From contig JABUQX010002684.1 in assembly GCA_015478945.1 (NCBI GenBank), positions 65,001-129,000 of the forward strand: 64,000 bases of DNA, in the 5' to 3' direction. This DNA comes from Trachelipus rathkii (taxonomy: Eukaryota > Arthropoda > Malacostraca > Isopoda > Trachelipodidae). The position numbers were made by a program, and so were the translations under genes. Below, in pieces: positions 34,020 through 44,776 of this stretch. Each line of letters starts with the position of its first letter. Within the stretch, counting starts at the first letter, position 1. The notes under the pieces were generated by a model. That model saw only the letters and a list, made by a program, of their open reading frames with translations. It made no database searches and had not been told where the DNA came from.

Positions 34020-34890
34020 AAAAAAAAAATAAATAATTTATTTTTTCAAATTTTGTTTTATAAATTTTTCAGTTAATATTTTCCACTCTGTTTATTTTTA
34101 TTTTTATATCTGATTTAGAATTACGGCCAGATCTGTCTTGGTGTATGATTCAGCATGATCAAAATGTAAAAGTTTTTTTTTCTGATGATTTTTTGTTGAA
34201 ACATGAAAATGAAGAAAATTTTTTCTACTGAACCTTTTTCCAATTGCATTGAAGATTTTTATACGATTTTGCGATTTTTTTTTTTGTGATGTTTGTTTCA
34301 TCAAATTCCGAACAGAAATAAAGTTCTCAAAATAAATAAATAAAAAAAAAAGGCCATATTTAAGAAAAAAGAAACTTGTCACATCTTTAGAAATGAGTGA
34401 GGGACACTGTCTATTCAGGTTAATTTGTCTTTTCTGCTGTCTTCCACCACCATCTTATTAACTGCTCCTTTGTTACATACTACCTCTACCGGACCTCTTT
34501 TCATTCACTCATCATTCATTATCTTATTGCTTGTAACGTGGTCCTACATCCTTGATCTTAGCACTAAAACCCGAGTTTCATATATTGTCGAAAGGAAGAT
34601 TCTATTCATTCAGGTGTCATTTGGCTTCTTCAGTTTTTTTAATAAGGTTGTTTCTCTAACACAGTGAACCATTCTGAGATCTCCTCACTACCCTCCATTA
34701 TTCTCTTAAAACTTTCAGTAAGTGGGCCTGTGAGCACAGTAATTTATTTAAACCCTATATTCTGTCTATCCATGGCACATGTTATTTATCATTTTTAATG
34801 ACAACACCATGGATTCCGATCTAAATCTAGTTTCTGATAGATCTAGTATTGGGAAACGCGTTTTTGTGATATTTGCACTTCTTCTGAGGT
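34020..34890. other. Unassigned T-rich DNA
   Basis: Short A/T homopolymers and no recognised domain. Confidence 0.45.
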
Positions 34891-34898
34891 TGTTTTTC

Positions 34899-34901
<3 letters not shown>

Positions 34902-34956
<55 letters not shown>

Positions 34957-35150
34957 TCTATCTCTATCATATTTATCTTCCTACCTTACTCTATTATCTC
35001 TCTCTCCTCCTTCTCTCTCTTCTCTTCTCTCTCCTTTCTCTTCTTTCTCTTCCTCCTTTCTCTCTCTCTCCTCTTCTCCTTCCTCTTCCTTCCCTTCTCT
35101 CCTCTCCTCTCATACTACCCCGTCTCTCCTCTCTCATCTTTCTCTCTGCG
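34902..35150. repeat. (CT)n microsatellite and C/T-rich tract
   Basis: Pure CT repeat at 34,902-34,950, then degraded TCTC/CCTTCT-rich sequence to 35,150. The Leu/Ser-rich frame across it is a repeat translation. Confidence 0.95.
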
Positions 35151-35689
35151 TTTACTCGTCAGAAACAGCGTGATATCGAACGATATGAAAAAGAAGAAGT
35201 GTCTGTAAATCACAACATTAAATATACAAGAATATATCGATACATAATATATCATGTGATTCATAGTAATCACAATACAGATCGAAAAAATTTCTTATTG
35301 TTATCGCATAAGATCAACAGAGCATTATTATACATTATAACGAATTTACACGCCAAAATATCTTTCATACATTGATTTCATAGAATACTTCTTCCGCAAA
35401 TAACTCTCTGTTCATAGAAAGAATTATAACAAAAATTGCCTATCATTATTACCCATTTTATGAGTTCTCAGATAAAATCATAAAAAGCTGAAATACATCT
35501 AGTTGATGAAATAACACAATCATACTTCCATTAGCATATAGCTGATATGAAAAATCAATCTTACCTCATTAGTACATGAATTTGTATAGAATACATCTCA
35601 CCTCAAAAACTATACCCTGGATTTTATCAATTTATTCTTCATAGACCATGATTCTCTGTATGAGTATAAATTAGATCAAAAAACTAACC

Positions 35690-38480
35690 TAAGACCATTG
35701 AAATTAAATTTTCACGAAATAAACTACACCTCTAACCGCCTACTCACCTATTAAAATAAACTGGACCCTATCCCAAAACAAACTTGATTATACTTAATAT
35801 AACGGTTGGTGGATTTAAGATTGGCGATTAAAACTCATAACTAAGACCATTTACCATGTCAAAACAATTCTCTAGAAATATAATAAATACAACCACAAGA
35901 GAAATCACAAAGCTCGCATTTTCTTACGCATAAACAATACACTAAGATGCCGTAATTACAAACCCGGACCAGCTTGGCACCATACCTATACAAATCGAGG
36001 TACCACAAATACCGGGTCCTTTAATGTTGTTTAATTGAAAATACAAAAGACCAACATGTTCTAAAATTGAAAAATAAAAAATCTTACATACCACGGCCTT
36101 CAAAATCAGGAGATATCAACTTGATCTCTTCAAAACTTGAAATTTTCATAAAACCCACTAAAACATTAATAATTTATACATACGCTTCTTCAAGCAAAAA
36201 AATTCCAATTTACGACTGGGTAAAAAAACGATTTTTCCCAACCATACAAGAAACCAAAAGCCCCAATGTTCGTATAAGACAAAAACTAACGCACTCATAG
36301 AAATCTAACACTGATTCGTTACCAATAAACTTACTAAAAAAAAAAAAAGCGAAAAGATTACCCCTCAAAAAGCAAACAGATTACATTAAAAAAAAATAAC
36401 AATCGAAACATTAAATATTTATCTGAATTCATTGGGAAAAAATTACCTTTCTCACAAAAATGTAATAAAAGGTTACCTCCTTTAAAACTTAGAAAATTAT
36501 ACAATCAAAATTAATATTACTCTCCTGACTAAACGTATAAGAAAATTAAATATTAAATTGACCTTATCTGGCATAAAAATGAAAACATGCCCGGCCTTGT
36601 AAAAATACCAAAAAGAACAAAAAGACAAACATTCGGCAAGTCCTCTCAAAAATACCGAGAGGAGAACAACTAAAGAAAATATCTAATTTCTACATGAACA
36701 AAATTTTCCAAAAAATCCCCTAAATCTAATAATTTATAATACGTCATACAAGAGAAAATTTTTTTCGTAGAGAGTGGAGCGCCTTCCCCCGAAAATCGCG
36801 TACAAATAACGTGTTTTATAGTTATTTGCAAGCGTGGTAGCAAAAGAAATGAAAAATAAAAATCAGTAAAAATAATATTTATACACTTCCCTAATTTCCT
36901 TCTTCGTAGATAATATACATAATAATTAATAATTTTTCGCTACATAACTGATGTTCACTTTGCTGCTTAAAAATTAAAGTCCTCAAAGAAATTTTGGAAA
37001 AATCGGGATGGACCCCTGAGGCGACTTTACTCGCAAGTTCACTCTCAATAAGTTGTTTAGACTTATTTGAAAGTGTGATTTCAAAAAAATGAATTTTAAA
37101 ACTTGTTATAAACCATACTAATAATAAAAAAAACATATCTTTTCGCTTTTCTCCATCTCATCTTCACTAAATAATACAAAAATAAAAAATCGAATAAACA
37201 TACAGATGGGATTTAACTTTTTGAAGTAAATCAAATTTTGATAATTAAAATTTTGAGTATGAAAAAAAAACCTCATGCCAGGAATGCAGGCGTCAAATAC
37301 CGAAAATTCGCTCTCTACTTAAACTTTTAGGTTTATTTGAGGGTGTAATCTTTACAAAATATATATTTATTAAACTCTACTGAATATCAACCTTGTCCTT
37401 AGAGACCCGATAATAATAATAATAATAATAATATTACGCATTTCACAATTTTCACAGTGGCTAGCTACTCAAATAATAATTAATAATAATAATAATAATA
37501 ATATTTCGCATTTCACATGTTTCACAGTGGCTAGCTACTCAAATAATAATTAGTAGAAGAAGCAGTCATAAGAATTTTGGATGAGTTAACAATAATTGTC
37601 TTTTTAAAGAGTTTCACTCCAGGGATCGAACCAGGGCTTTTACCCTTAATTATAATTTACTTTTTCCAAATTCGTAAAAATAATATCTAAAAATGGAGCT
37701 ATTCAAAAGCGTTGGCCTAAGCCTTGCCTCACAAAACGCTCGGGCATGAGTTATCTGCCCAAAAGCAAGAAGGTGGTATTAAAGTTTTATTTAAAAACCG
37801 TCCCTAGGTGTATGGCTGAAAAGTTTTAGCAAATATGGATTATAATAGTATAAAAAAAATTAGACTTACCAGCTGAAATGTTTATGAAATAGGAGGTTCG
37901 GAACACGCACATGTTATAGGATCGCACTCGAATCAAAAGTGATTCGCATGGGCGGTTGTCGGCCAGAAGAAAATGGAAGGAGGGGAGGGGGAGAGATGAT
38001 ACTCCCTTAAAGTGATGCTAAAAACCTCACGTGGGGGAAATGATTTTAAATTTCCTTTGCAGAAATTTTCATGCAAACGGCTTTAAAAAGTTTTTAATTT
38101 CCAGGAATATATAAATGGCAGTCATGAAAAATATAAAGATCAACGAACAAAACAAAGAAGTTGGAATGGGAATTAGAAATATGAAATAGGGGGAAATCGG
38201 TGTTTTTAACGGTGGAGAGGGAAGCAAGGGGGGGGGGATTGGAAAACGTACGATGGAGGTCGACCCGTAAGAGAATTTTACAAGTCGAGAAGGGGGGAAA
38301 ATGGGGGAGAAACATCTGGAGATGGCGCTTTTAGCCAATCAGAAAATTGAGAAGACAAAGGAAAGGGGGTTTAAGTTTTATCTATATTATTTTTATTTAT
38401 CAAAAAATAAAAATAAGGCCTTTGAGGAAAGCGTGGTTTTTTCAAAAATTCCTATACAAAAAAATGCTATCTTTTGTATA
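35690..38480 (-). repeat. 3' LTR of the Ty3/gypsy element
   Basis: Direct copy of 47,325-49,080. The stretch 37,680-38,050 looks identical to 48,260-48,630, and order is conserved on both sides. It contains about 1.1 kb (about 35,900-37,020) with no counterpart in the 5' LTR. It has two units of the 60-base minisatellite (about 37,420-37,550) where the 5' LTR has four. Left boundary is approximate because similarity fades into error-rich sequence. The right boundary lies at the polypurine tract. Confidence 0.8.
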
Positions 38481-38491
38481 GAGTCCCCCTT
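38481..38491 (-). promoter_or_regulatory. Polypurine tract
   Basis: Minus-strand AAGGGGGACTC immediately upstream of the 3' LTR start (TATACAAAAGATAGC). The usual site for plus-strand priming in LTR elements. Confidence 0.6.
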
Positions 38492-38512
38492 GCCAGAAGA
38501 AAATTTTCTGTC

Positions 38513-39864
38513 TTAAACGATTTTGGCAGATGGATTTGAGTAGATTGGCTCTATTTCGGGATACACTGGTGGAGTTGTTTTAGGTTCTGGTAATGGAGCT
38601 CTCTGAAGGACGGTATACTGGATACTCGGTACTACCGGAGGAGCTGCCGGAGGGGCTGCAGGAACTGCCTGAATCGGACGGAGTTCTAAGATAAACGTGA
38701 GTAAATTCCTGCCATGCAGGAATTTGCAATAAGAATTACGAAAAGCGGATATGGAAACATTGATGGATGTGATTAGTTCCTGGGTCTGTAAAGTTTGGTT
38801 TATGTTATCCAATGAAGCGTCCCAATGTGGAGTGATAGCATTCAATTTCAACTCTAGAAGTGAAAGAAGTTATATTGGGAAGGAAGTCATGAGATGTCTC
38901 TAGGTGTTCTTTTTCTCGAGAGAAGGAAGCTGATAATAGTATTTGAAAACAGAACCAAATTACATGCATGATTCCTGTGAGAAGATATTATGCAATGTTT
39001 TGCTGTTGAAAAATAAGTATCTTATTACTTGAAAAATGGGTTTAACTTTCCTATTTTTTTTTTTTTCATATTTAAAATGCCCATTTTTAATATGTTTTCA
39101 TATTTATACGTTGGTGGTAAATTGTATTAAATTGTTCTATCCCTTGGGAGTTTTGAAAGAAACTTAATACTATTTATTGAACAGGAGAAACGGGGTGAAA
39201 ACCTCTACCGCGAGGAATATTTTGTGGTGGTGGTAAGTAATATTGTCTGCATCCTCTAGTTATTGTCCTTTGTTGTCTGTCCCTTAAGCCATGGGATAGA
39301 GGGACAGGTGTGGTGTTTTCCATTCGGAAATTTGGGACAAAGTGTCGTGATCTCTAGATCGGTCATTCGGTGGAGACGGAGTTGATGTATTCTGCTGTGT
39401 GGATGGAGGAGTATGTGGAATTGTGTCTGAGGAAAGGGAGTGGGAATGATGGAAGAGGTTGTAAAGTTTCTTGTTGTTTGGTGGTGGTGGTGGGCGTGGA
39501 GTTGGTATTCGGATGTGCTACTTTGAAGTGATATTTAGGTGGTAATGGAAGTGCTGAAGGCTGAATGTGAGGTGCTGAAGGCTGTGATGGTGGAGATTCA
39601 TCAAAAGATAATCTAGCGGGGGTATGTTGGTGGGAAAACCTTTAAAAGACATTCTCTTTGGAGGGGAGGGGGAGAAAAAAGTTTTTCTTTGGGCTTGGAA
39701 GGTGGGCGTGGGAGGTAGGTTTTGCTTGAGTATGAGATGGAGGAGTTGAGTGAGAAGTTGAAGAAATGATTTGGAGTCGGAAAAGGAGGAGCATGCGGGA
39801 AGGAGGAGATGGGGAAGGAGATTGAGGTGGAAGGTGAGAAGAAGTTTGAGGAAGGGGAGGTGAA
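38513..39864 (-). pseudogene. Proline-rich 3' coding region of the Ty3/gypsy element
   Basis: Between the pol stop and the polypurine tract. From 39,864 down to about 39,190 the minus strand reads as broken Pro/Ser/Thr-rich sequence, ending in a YLPPPQNIPRGRGFHPVS stretch. A 112-codon frame at 38,513-38,851 begins MKLNAITPHWDASL, has an alanine/proline-rich part (AVPAAPPAAPP) and ends PIYSNPSAKIV. No signal peptide, transmembrane segment or envelope motif is seen. It may be a continuation of the pol C-terminus plus an accessory frame, or displaced gag-like sequence. Confidence 0.45.
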
Positions 39865-42597
39865 TCAGATTGAGGCGGGGAAGGAGGGGGGAGGTAAGAG
39901 ATTTCTCTGCGGTGATTGCAAGGAAGGTGGAAGTTGTCTCTTAAAATAGATGGTGTTAGGAATTGGTGGGGGAGGGGGAGGGGGTTGAATTTGTTGAACT
40001 ATATTAGGAGGGGGTTTATTAGATGGTACAAGATTATTTCTGGGGTTGGTAGTAGAAATTGGAATATTATTAGCACGAAGTTTAGTAATTTTAATATTGT
40101 CCCTATGCACAATGAAAGTTTTGGAAGTCTTTAAACATTGCAAAAGTAACTTATTGAAATGTACTAACCGTTTGACCGAAAATGGCCCGGTCCATTTGGA
40201 GAATAGTTTAGGACTTTGCCCGGGTTTCTTTACGTCAATTACGAAAACATAATCGCCAACCCTGATGGGTGTTGGATTTGTCTTCTTATGTTGCCTATTC
40301 ATTTGTGTTGTTGTCTCTTGCTGAAGATGGTGGCGAGCCTGATCTCGAATGAGATTAGCCCTTTCTGCAAGAGTCTGTATATATTCGTGAATAGGTTTTT
40401 GTGGTTCAGAACCTTTAGTAAAAGGAGAGATGTAATTAGGAAGATCCCATGGAAGTCTTTTATTGTAGGTATAAAGAAGATAGTGCGGAGTGCAACCTAT
40501 TGCCGCATTATAGGTCGAATTTATTGCAATCTGAGTAAACGGAATTAACTTTCCCCAGTCGGTATGGTTCGAGTTGACGTAGTGTCTCAAATGATTTGCA
40601 ATCTTTAACATTTCTCTCTCTGAGAGGCCGTTAGCTTCAGGTCTTTGAACGACGATGTTTACTGCTTTTACGCCCCACTGTTTACAAATCTCTTTGAAGA
40701 AATGGGATGTTAGTTCGGGGGCTCTGTCAGACACTACTACTTCAGGCGTACTATGTCTGCATATAACTCTCTCTAACAATGCCTGTGCTATATCTTTAGC
40801 TGTGTGCTGAATGAGAGGGACAAGTTCGACGTATCTCGTGAGGCTGTCCTTCATTACCAAGATATATTTGGCCTTCGTTTCCTTGCAGGTTGGGAGAGGG
40901 CCCAACACATCTAGGTGGAGCCTGGAGAATGGCTCGAACGGAAGTGGGTAACTTTTTATTTCTGCAATCTTTGGCTTGTTACCCTTAACTCTCTGGCATG
41001 AGACGCAAGTTGCGCAATATTCCTTCACCAGAGTATAGAGTTTAGGAAATATATACTTTTCCCTGATTCTATACACTGTTCTCTCAATGCCACAATGTCC
41101 AGATGGGAGAGAGTCATGATTAAATTCAATGATAGAATGAATCATTGAATCGGGAACCTGGAGTAAAAATAGACCCTCTTGTGTTGCGTAATGTAAGATG
41201 TCGTCAATGAGGACGTGCGGAAAAGTATCGGCAGTAACGTTCTGCTGCTGGAGAGGTTTATTGTGAGAGAGTAGAGGCTTGGCAAAATCATAAAGATCTT
41301 TAAGTCTATTGCAGGCCTTTTGTTCTCTCACAAAGTTTTCCTTTGTTAGATGAAAACTTGTTTTTGGCAGAATTGTGTTTTGCGCGAGAGTGTATGTTAG
41401 AGGAGGGGGGTTTCGGCTTAAATAGTCTGGAACAACGTTTAGCTTTCCTTGTTTATAGACAATCGTGGGGTTAAAATGTTGGATGAATAGATTCCAACGC
41501 TCGAGTCGGCCGGTGAGCTGTTTATGTCTGATGAGATGGATCAGAGGCTGGTTATCAGTAATAATAGTTACCTCGTAGCCAAAGATCGTATTCTTGAATT
41601 TGCGCAATGCAAAAACAATTGCTAGAGCTTCTAACTCTAGAGTATGATAATTTGTTCCCGCTTTAGAAAGAGATCTGGATATAAAAGAGAGGGGTTTTTC
41701 CTTATTATTTTCATCTAATTGAAATAAAACAGCTCCGAGAGCAATGTTTGAAGCGTCAGTGTTGATGAAAAATGGCTTTTTGTAGTCTGGGTAACACAAT
41801 TGTGGTTGCAGCAATAATTTATTCTTAAGTATCTCGAAAGCTTCTGCTTGTTCAGGGCCCCAGAGAAAAGTGCTGTTCTTTTTGATGAGTTGTGTAATTG
41901 GCTTAATAGTTTGGGAGTACCCGTCCAGTAGGTGAGAAAAATAATTTAGGAAACCAACAAGAGACCGCGTTTCTGAGACGTTTGTTGGCGGCTTGAACCC
42001 TGTGAGAGTCTTGAGTTTTAGAGGGTCTGGAGATATGCCCTCTTTGGAGATTTTAAAACCGAGAAAAAGTAAAGAAGTTCTTAGGAATTTGCATTTCGAC
42101 AACTTCATCTTCAACTTGTTTTTTCTAAATGCGTCGAAGACATTCTTTATGTTTTCAAGATGGTTTTCTAGAGAAGTTCCCATGATAATAACGTCAAGGA
42201 AAACTCTGCAAGCGTTGCCTAAGAGATTATGTAAACATAACTCCATTAACTTTGCAAAGGAGCTTGGCGCATTTGCTAACCCGAAGTTCAGCCGGGTGGG
42301 GCAATATTGACCTCTAGTTGTTCTAAAAGCAAGTAGCGGTTGTGTCTCTTCTTCAATTTCCATCGTGTTGTAACCATCTTTGATGTCGACACAGCTAAAC
42401 AGGCAACTGTTACCTAGAGAGCTTAAAATATCTGAAATGCACGGCAATGGAAATCTCGTCAAAGTAGTGTATGAATTAAGGAGACGGTAGTCCACCACTA
42501 CTCTTAGGTCACCGCTCTTTTTTGGGATGATCAGTAGGGGTGCCGAGTGTTCGCTTGAGATGGGTCTTATATATCCCTTGTGAAGGGAATCTTCCAC
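39865..42597 (-). CDS. pol: Ty3/gypsy pol: RT, RNase H, integrase (910 codons)
   Basis: RT at residues 1-190: KKSGDLRVVVDYRLLN and FSCVDIKDGY with catalytic Asp71. The catalytic box reads FLDV at 133-136 instead of YxDD, so its second Asp is lost by one base (GTT for a GAT-type codon). RNase H 275-400: NTDAS (Asp281), ELEALA, ITDNQPL (Asp348) and PDYLSR (Asp391). Integrase: zinc-binding H494, H501, C531, C534; core Asp563, Asp624 and Glu660 with 35 residues between the last two. GPY/F-type module SKWTGPFSV at about 800. A proline-rich tail (835-910) follows and no chromodomain is seen. The start at 42,597 is only the first Met; true pol continues upstream in the other frame. The long uninterrupted frame suggests youth. 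Confidence 0.93.
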   Translation of the reverse strand: MEDSLHKGYIRPISSEHSAPLLIIPKKSGDLRVVVDYRLLNSYTTLTRFPLPCISDILSSLGNSCLFSCVDIKDGYNTMEIEEETQPLLAFRTTRGQYCPTRLNFGLANAPSSFAKLMELCLHNLLGNACRVFLDVIIMGTSLENHLENIKNVFDAFRKNKLKMKLSKCKFLRTSLLFLGFKISKEGISPDPLKLKTLTGFKPPTNVSETRSLVGFLNYFSHLLDGYSQTIKPITQLIKKNSTFLWGPEQAEAFEILKNKLLLQPQLCYPDYKKPFFINTDASNIALGAVLFQLDENNKEKPLSFISRSLSKAGTNYHTLELEALAIVFALRKFKNTIFGYEVTIITDNQPLIHLIRHKQLTGRLERWNLFIQHFNPTIVYKQGKLNVVPDYLSRNPPPLTYTLAQNTILPKTSFHLTKENFVREQKACNRLKDLYDFAKPLLSHNKPLQQQNVTADTFPHVLIDDILHYATQEGLFLLQVPDSMIHSIIEFNHDSLPSGHCGIERTVYRIREKYIFPKLYTLVKEYCATCVSCQRVKGNKPKIAEIKSYPLPFEPFSRLHLDVLGPLPTCKETKAKYILVMKDSLTRYVELVPLIQHTAKDIAQALLERVICRHSTPEVVVSDRAPELTSHFFKEICKQWGVKAVNIVVQRPEANGLSEREMLKIANHLRHYVNSNHTDWGKLIPFTQIAINSTYNAAIGCTPHYLLYTYNKRLPWDLPNYISPFTKGSEPQKPIHEYIQTLAERANLIRDQARHHLQQETTTQMNRQHKKTNPTPIRVGDYVFVIDVKKPGQSPKLFSKWTGPFSVKRLVHFNKLLLQCLKTSKTFIVHRDNIKITKLRANNIPISTTNPRNNLVPSNKPPPNIVQQIQPPPPPPPIPNTIYFKRQLPPSLQSPQRNLLPPPSFPASI

Positions 42598-44776
42598 CCA
42601 TTTTTCTATGTGTTTTAAGTACCTGTGGGGGTAAGGCGGGTATTGGGTCGGCTACAAACACCTTATGGCGCTCATCGTCCTTCAATGTTACTTTAAATTT
42701 CATTAACGGACAGATAGGTACCTCATCATCTTCTAATGCTATGATGTCTTTATAGGACATGAGAAGGTCCAATAAATTTTCTAGCTGCTTTGGATCTGTT
42801 AAAGTGGCACATTCGTCTTCTTCATTTTTGAAAGACTCCTGAACAATTTCTTTATATGTTTTTCGCAGTTGCGCTGCAGAAAGGCCTTTAGACGCGTAGG
42901 CTAAATTGACATGCGAAGTTTCAAAGGGGGTATCAAGAGTAAAAAGAGGGTTTGCTATTGTTAAAAAGGAATTTGTTTGCAATGTGTGTTGCGCGGCGGA
43001 CATGTTGATAATATCCAAAAGAACTTGGCCCTGTTGCACAGAGCTCATAACACTGCCAATGAATAAACAATTATGGAGAAACGACTTTTCAGAAGTTAGA
43101 ATGAGACGGTCAGGGGGAGGGGTTAGAGCTAAAGAAAGAGCATTTACAGATAATGTAGTTTTTGAATAAGGTTCTAGGGTGACATTTTCAATAATAGTTA
43201 AGTTATATGCAGTATCAGTGTCAATCATTATATCATTTGCAAAGCTTGTTTCACTTGGGTAGAGGGGTAAGGATGAGTTGTGATTTACTTGAGGTTTAGG
43301 ATGGCTTTGACGTTGTGGGTATATAGGAATGAGAGGCATGGAAATGTAAGCTGTATCAGACATAATAGAGATAGTGTTTTTGTGAGCTTCAAATCTAATG
43401 TTAGGCTGAGTTAAAAAATTTGTTCCCAAAAGTAAATCAGATTTAAAACCACACAGGGAGTCGTCTATGACAATGAAATTTACAGGAACAGCTATGTGTT
43501 TAATGTGAATATGCAAAATGGTAGTACCAATTTGATTGAATATGTCCCCGGTGATTGATTTCAAAACTATAGGCGTTTTTATTAAGGGGATGTTAATGGC
43601 ATATTTGCTTTCTAAATCTGAGATAAGAGAATGACGAATGAGTGAAGAATTCGATCTGGAATCTACCAAAAAGCATTTATTGTTTAAAGTATAAGAGTTA
43701 AAAGATATATCAGTATCAAGGAAGTAAGCGGGTCCAATAAGAGATTGATATGTTGTCTGTTCATCCTTGATTACGTTAGTATTATTTGTAAAAGAGGAAG
43801 ATAGAGTCAACTCCTGTGGGATTGTGTTTTGAGAACTACTGTGAACATTGATTGTATGTGAGAAAGGAGGTGATTTGGTTTGAGATAAAGTAATATTAGA
43901 GTCTACTAAAGGTGTGTGTCGAGTAGAAAAATTTGAAAAGTTATGCGTTGAGGGAGGAGTTTGTTGTTTAGACGTAAAATTTTTGTTTTGTGGAGGTGTG
44001 TGGATCGATTCATTTTTCTCTAAATGTGGTTGTGAATATGGAATTTGGACAGCGTCATTTGTGAGCGAGGGGGAGTATGATGCTACTTGAGGAAGAGAGA
44101 TAGAGTTCATATTATGATCAGAAGTGAAAATTTCAACTGGAGAGGAAACAACTGAAGGGTAAGGTTCTAAATGTTTAACAATTGATGGTTTGGAGGGTAA
44201 AACATATTGCTCAGAAACATGAGTGTGAGAATCTAATAAAGGGTCTGAAAACATTGCTTCACTAAAGTTTAAAACGGTATTTGAGAAGTCTTTTTGAGGG
44301 GGAGGGGGAGGTGGAGGTGGGAGCTCCTGAGAAAGATTCTCGTTTGGAAGAGATTGAGCGTGCTTAGAAAGAAAAGAGAAATCTATATTAGACATTAATG
44401 GTGGGGAGAGATCATAGTTTTTCATCAACACAGTGAAAGAATTAGTGGTATCTTTAAATTGAAATGGCAAAATATTAACAGAAAAAGAGGAAGAGGTTTT
44501 AAAGCTATGTTGAGAGTGTTTAAAATTTAGGCCCATTTTGCAATCTTCATTTAAAAATATATCCCTATCTAAAACTAAATTGGAAGCAATACTATCTATT
44601 CTAGAATGTGCTATGCTAGATATATTACTTTTGTCATGTGCTCTACTTAATATTCTTTTCCTTCTGTAGGGGTTGAAAGTGCGCTTTCGAACCTCTATTT
44701 CTCCATCCCTACTGTTTGTTGATGTCTCATAGCTATTACCATGCCTAAGCGTGCTATGTGAGATGCCTAAAAGCAA
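42509..44776 (-). CDS. Ty3/gypsy gag-pol segment with retropepsin (755 codons)
   Basis: Residues 1-340 are Ser/Asn/Pro-rich, with a polyproline run at 153-160, and have no CCHC zinc knuckle. The protease is at about 360-470: FLVDSRSNSSLI, with the catalytic Asp372 in V-D-S-R where D-(T/S)-G is usual, and LLLGTNFL at 448-455, the usual C-terminal 'ILGxxFL' motif. Residues 525-612 (EPYSKTTLSVN to FLTIANPL) resemble the beta-barrel often found between protease and RT in gypsy elements. The RT fingers begin near 690 (DEVPICPLMKFKVTL). The frame then shifts by one base near 42,600-42,615, after PALPPQVLK, so RT continues in the 39,865-42,597 frame, and the last 30 residues here are out-of-frame read-through. 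The two frames overlap by 89 bases. A programmed shift is possible but less likely at this place than a mutation or sequence error. Confidence 0.85.
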   Translation of the reverse strand: MLLGISHSTLRHGNSYETSTNSRDGEIEVRKRTFNPYRRKRILSRAHDKSNISSIAHSRIDSIASNLVLDRDIFLNEDCKMGLNFKHSQHSFKTSSSFSVNILPFQFKDTTNSFTVLMKNYDLSPPLMSNIDFSFLSKHAQSLPNENLSQELPPPPPPPPQKDFSNTVLNFSEAMFSDPLLDSHTHVSEQYVLPSKPSIVKHLEPYPSVVSSPVEIFTSDHNMNSISLPQVASYSPSLTNDAVQIPYSQPHLEKNESIHTPPQNKNFTSKQQTPPSTHNFSNFSTRHTPLVDSNITLSQTKSPPFSHTINVHSSSQNTIPQELTLSSSFTNNTNVIKDEQTTYQSLIGPAYFLDTDISFNSYTLNNKCFLVDSRSNSSLIRHSLISDLESKYAINIPLIKTPIVLKSITGDIFNQIGTTILHIHIKHIAVPVNFIVIDDSLCGFKSDLLLGTNFLTQPNIRFEAHKNTISIMSDTAYISMPLIPIYPQRQSHPKPQVNHNSSLPLYPSETSFANDIMIDTDTAYNLTIIENVTLEPYSKTTLSVNALSLALTPPPDRLILTSEKSFLHNCLFIGSVMSSVQQGQVLLDIINMSAAQHTLQTNSFLTIANPLFTLDTPFETSHVNLAYASKGLSAAQLRKTYKEIVQESFKNEEDECATLTDPKQLENLLDLLMSYKDIIALEDDEVPICPLMKFKVTLKDDERHKVFVADPIPALPPQVLKTHRKMGGRFPSQGIYKTHLKRTLGTPTDHPKKER

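Noticed and set aside
34779..35375. 198-codon Leu/Ser-rich membrane-like protein
   Set aside because: Most of it is the (CT)n tract; the apparent membrane segments are repeat translation.
37612..37650. tRNA T-arm-like sequence (minus strand GGTTCGATCCCTGG) in the 3' LTR
   Set aside because: No A box or foldable tRNA around it, and the 5' LTR copy lacks most of it; too short to call a tRNA or SINE.
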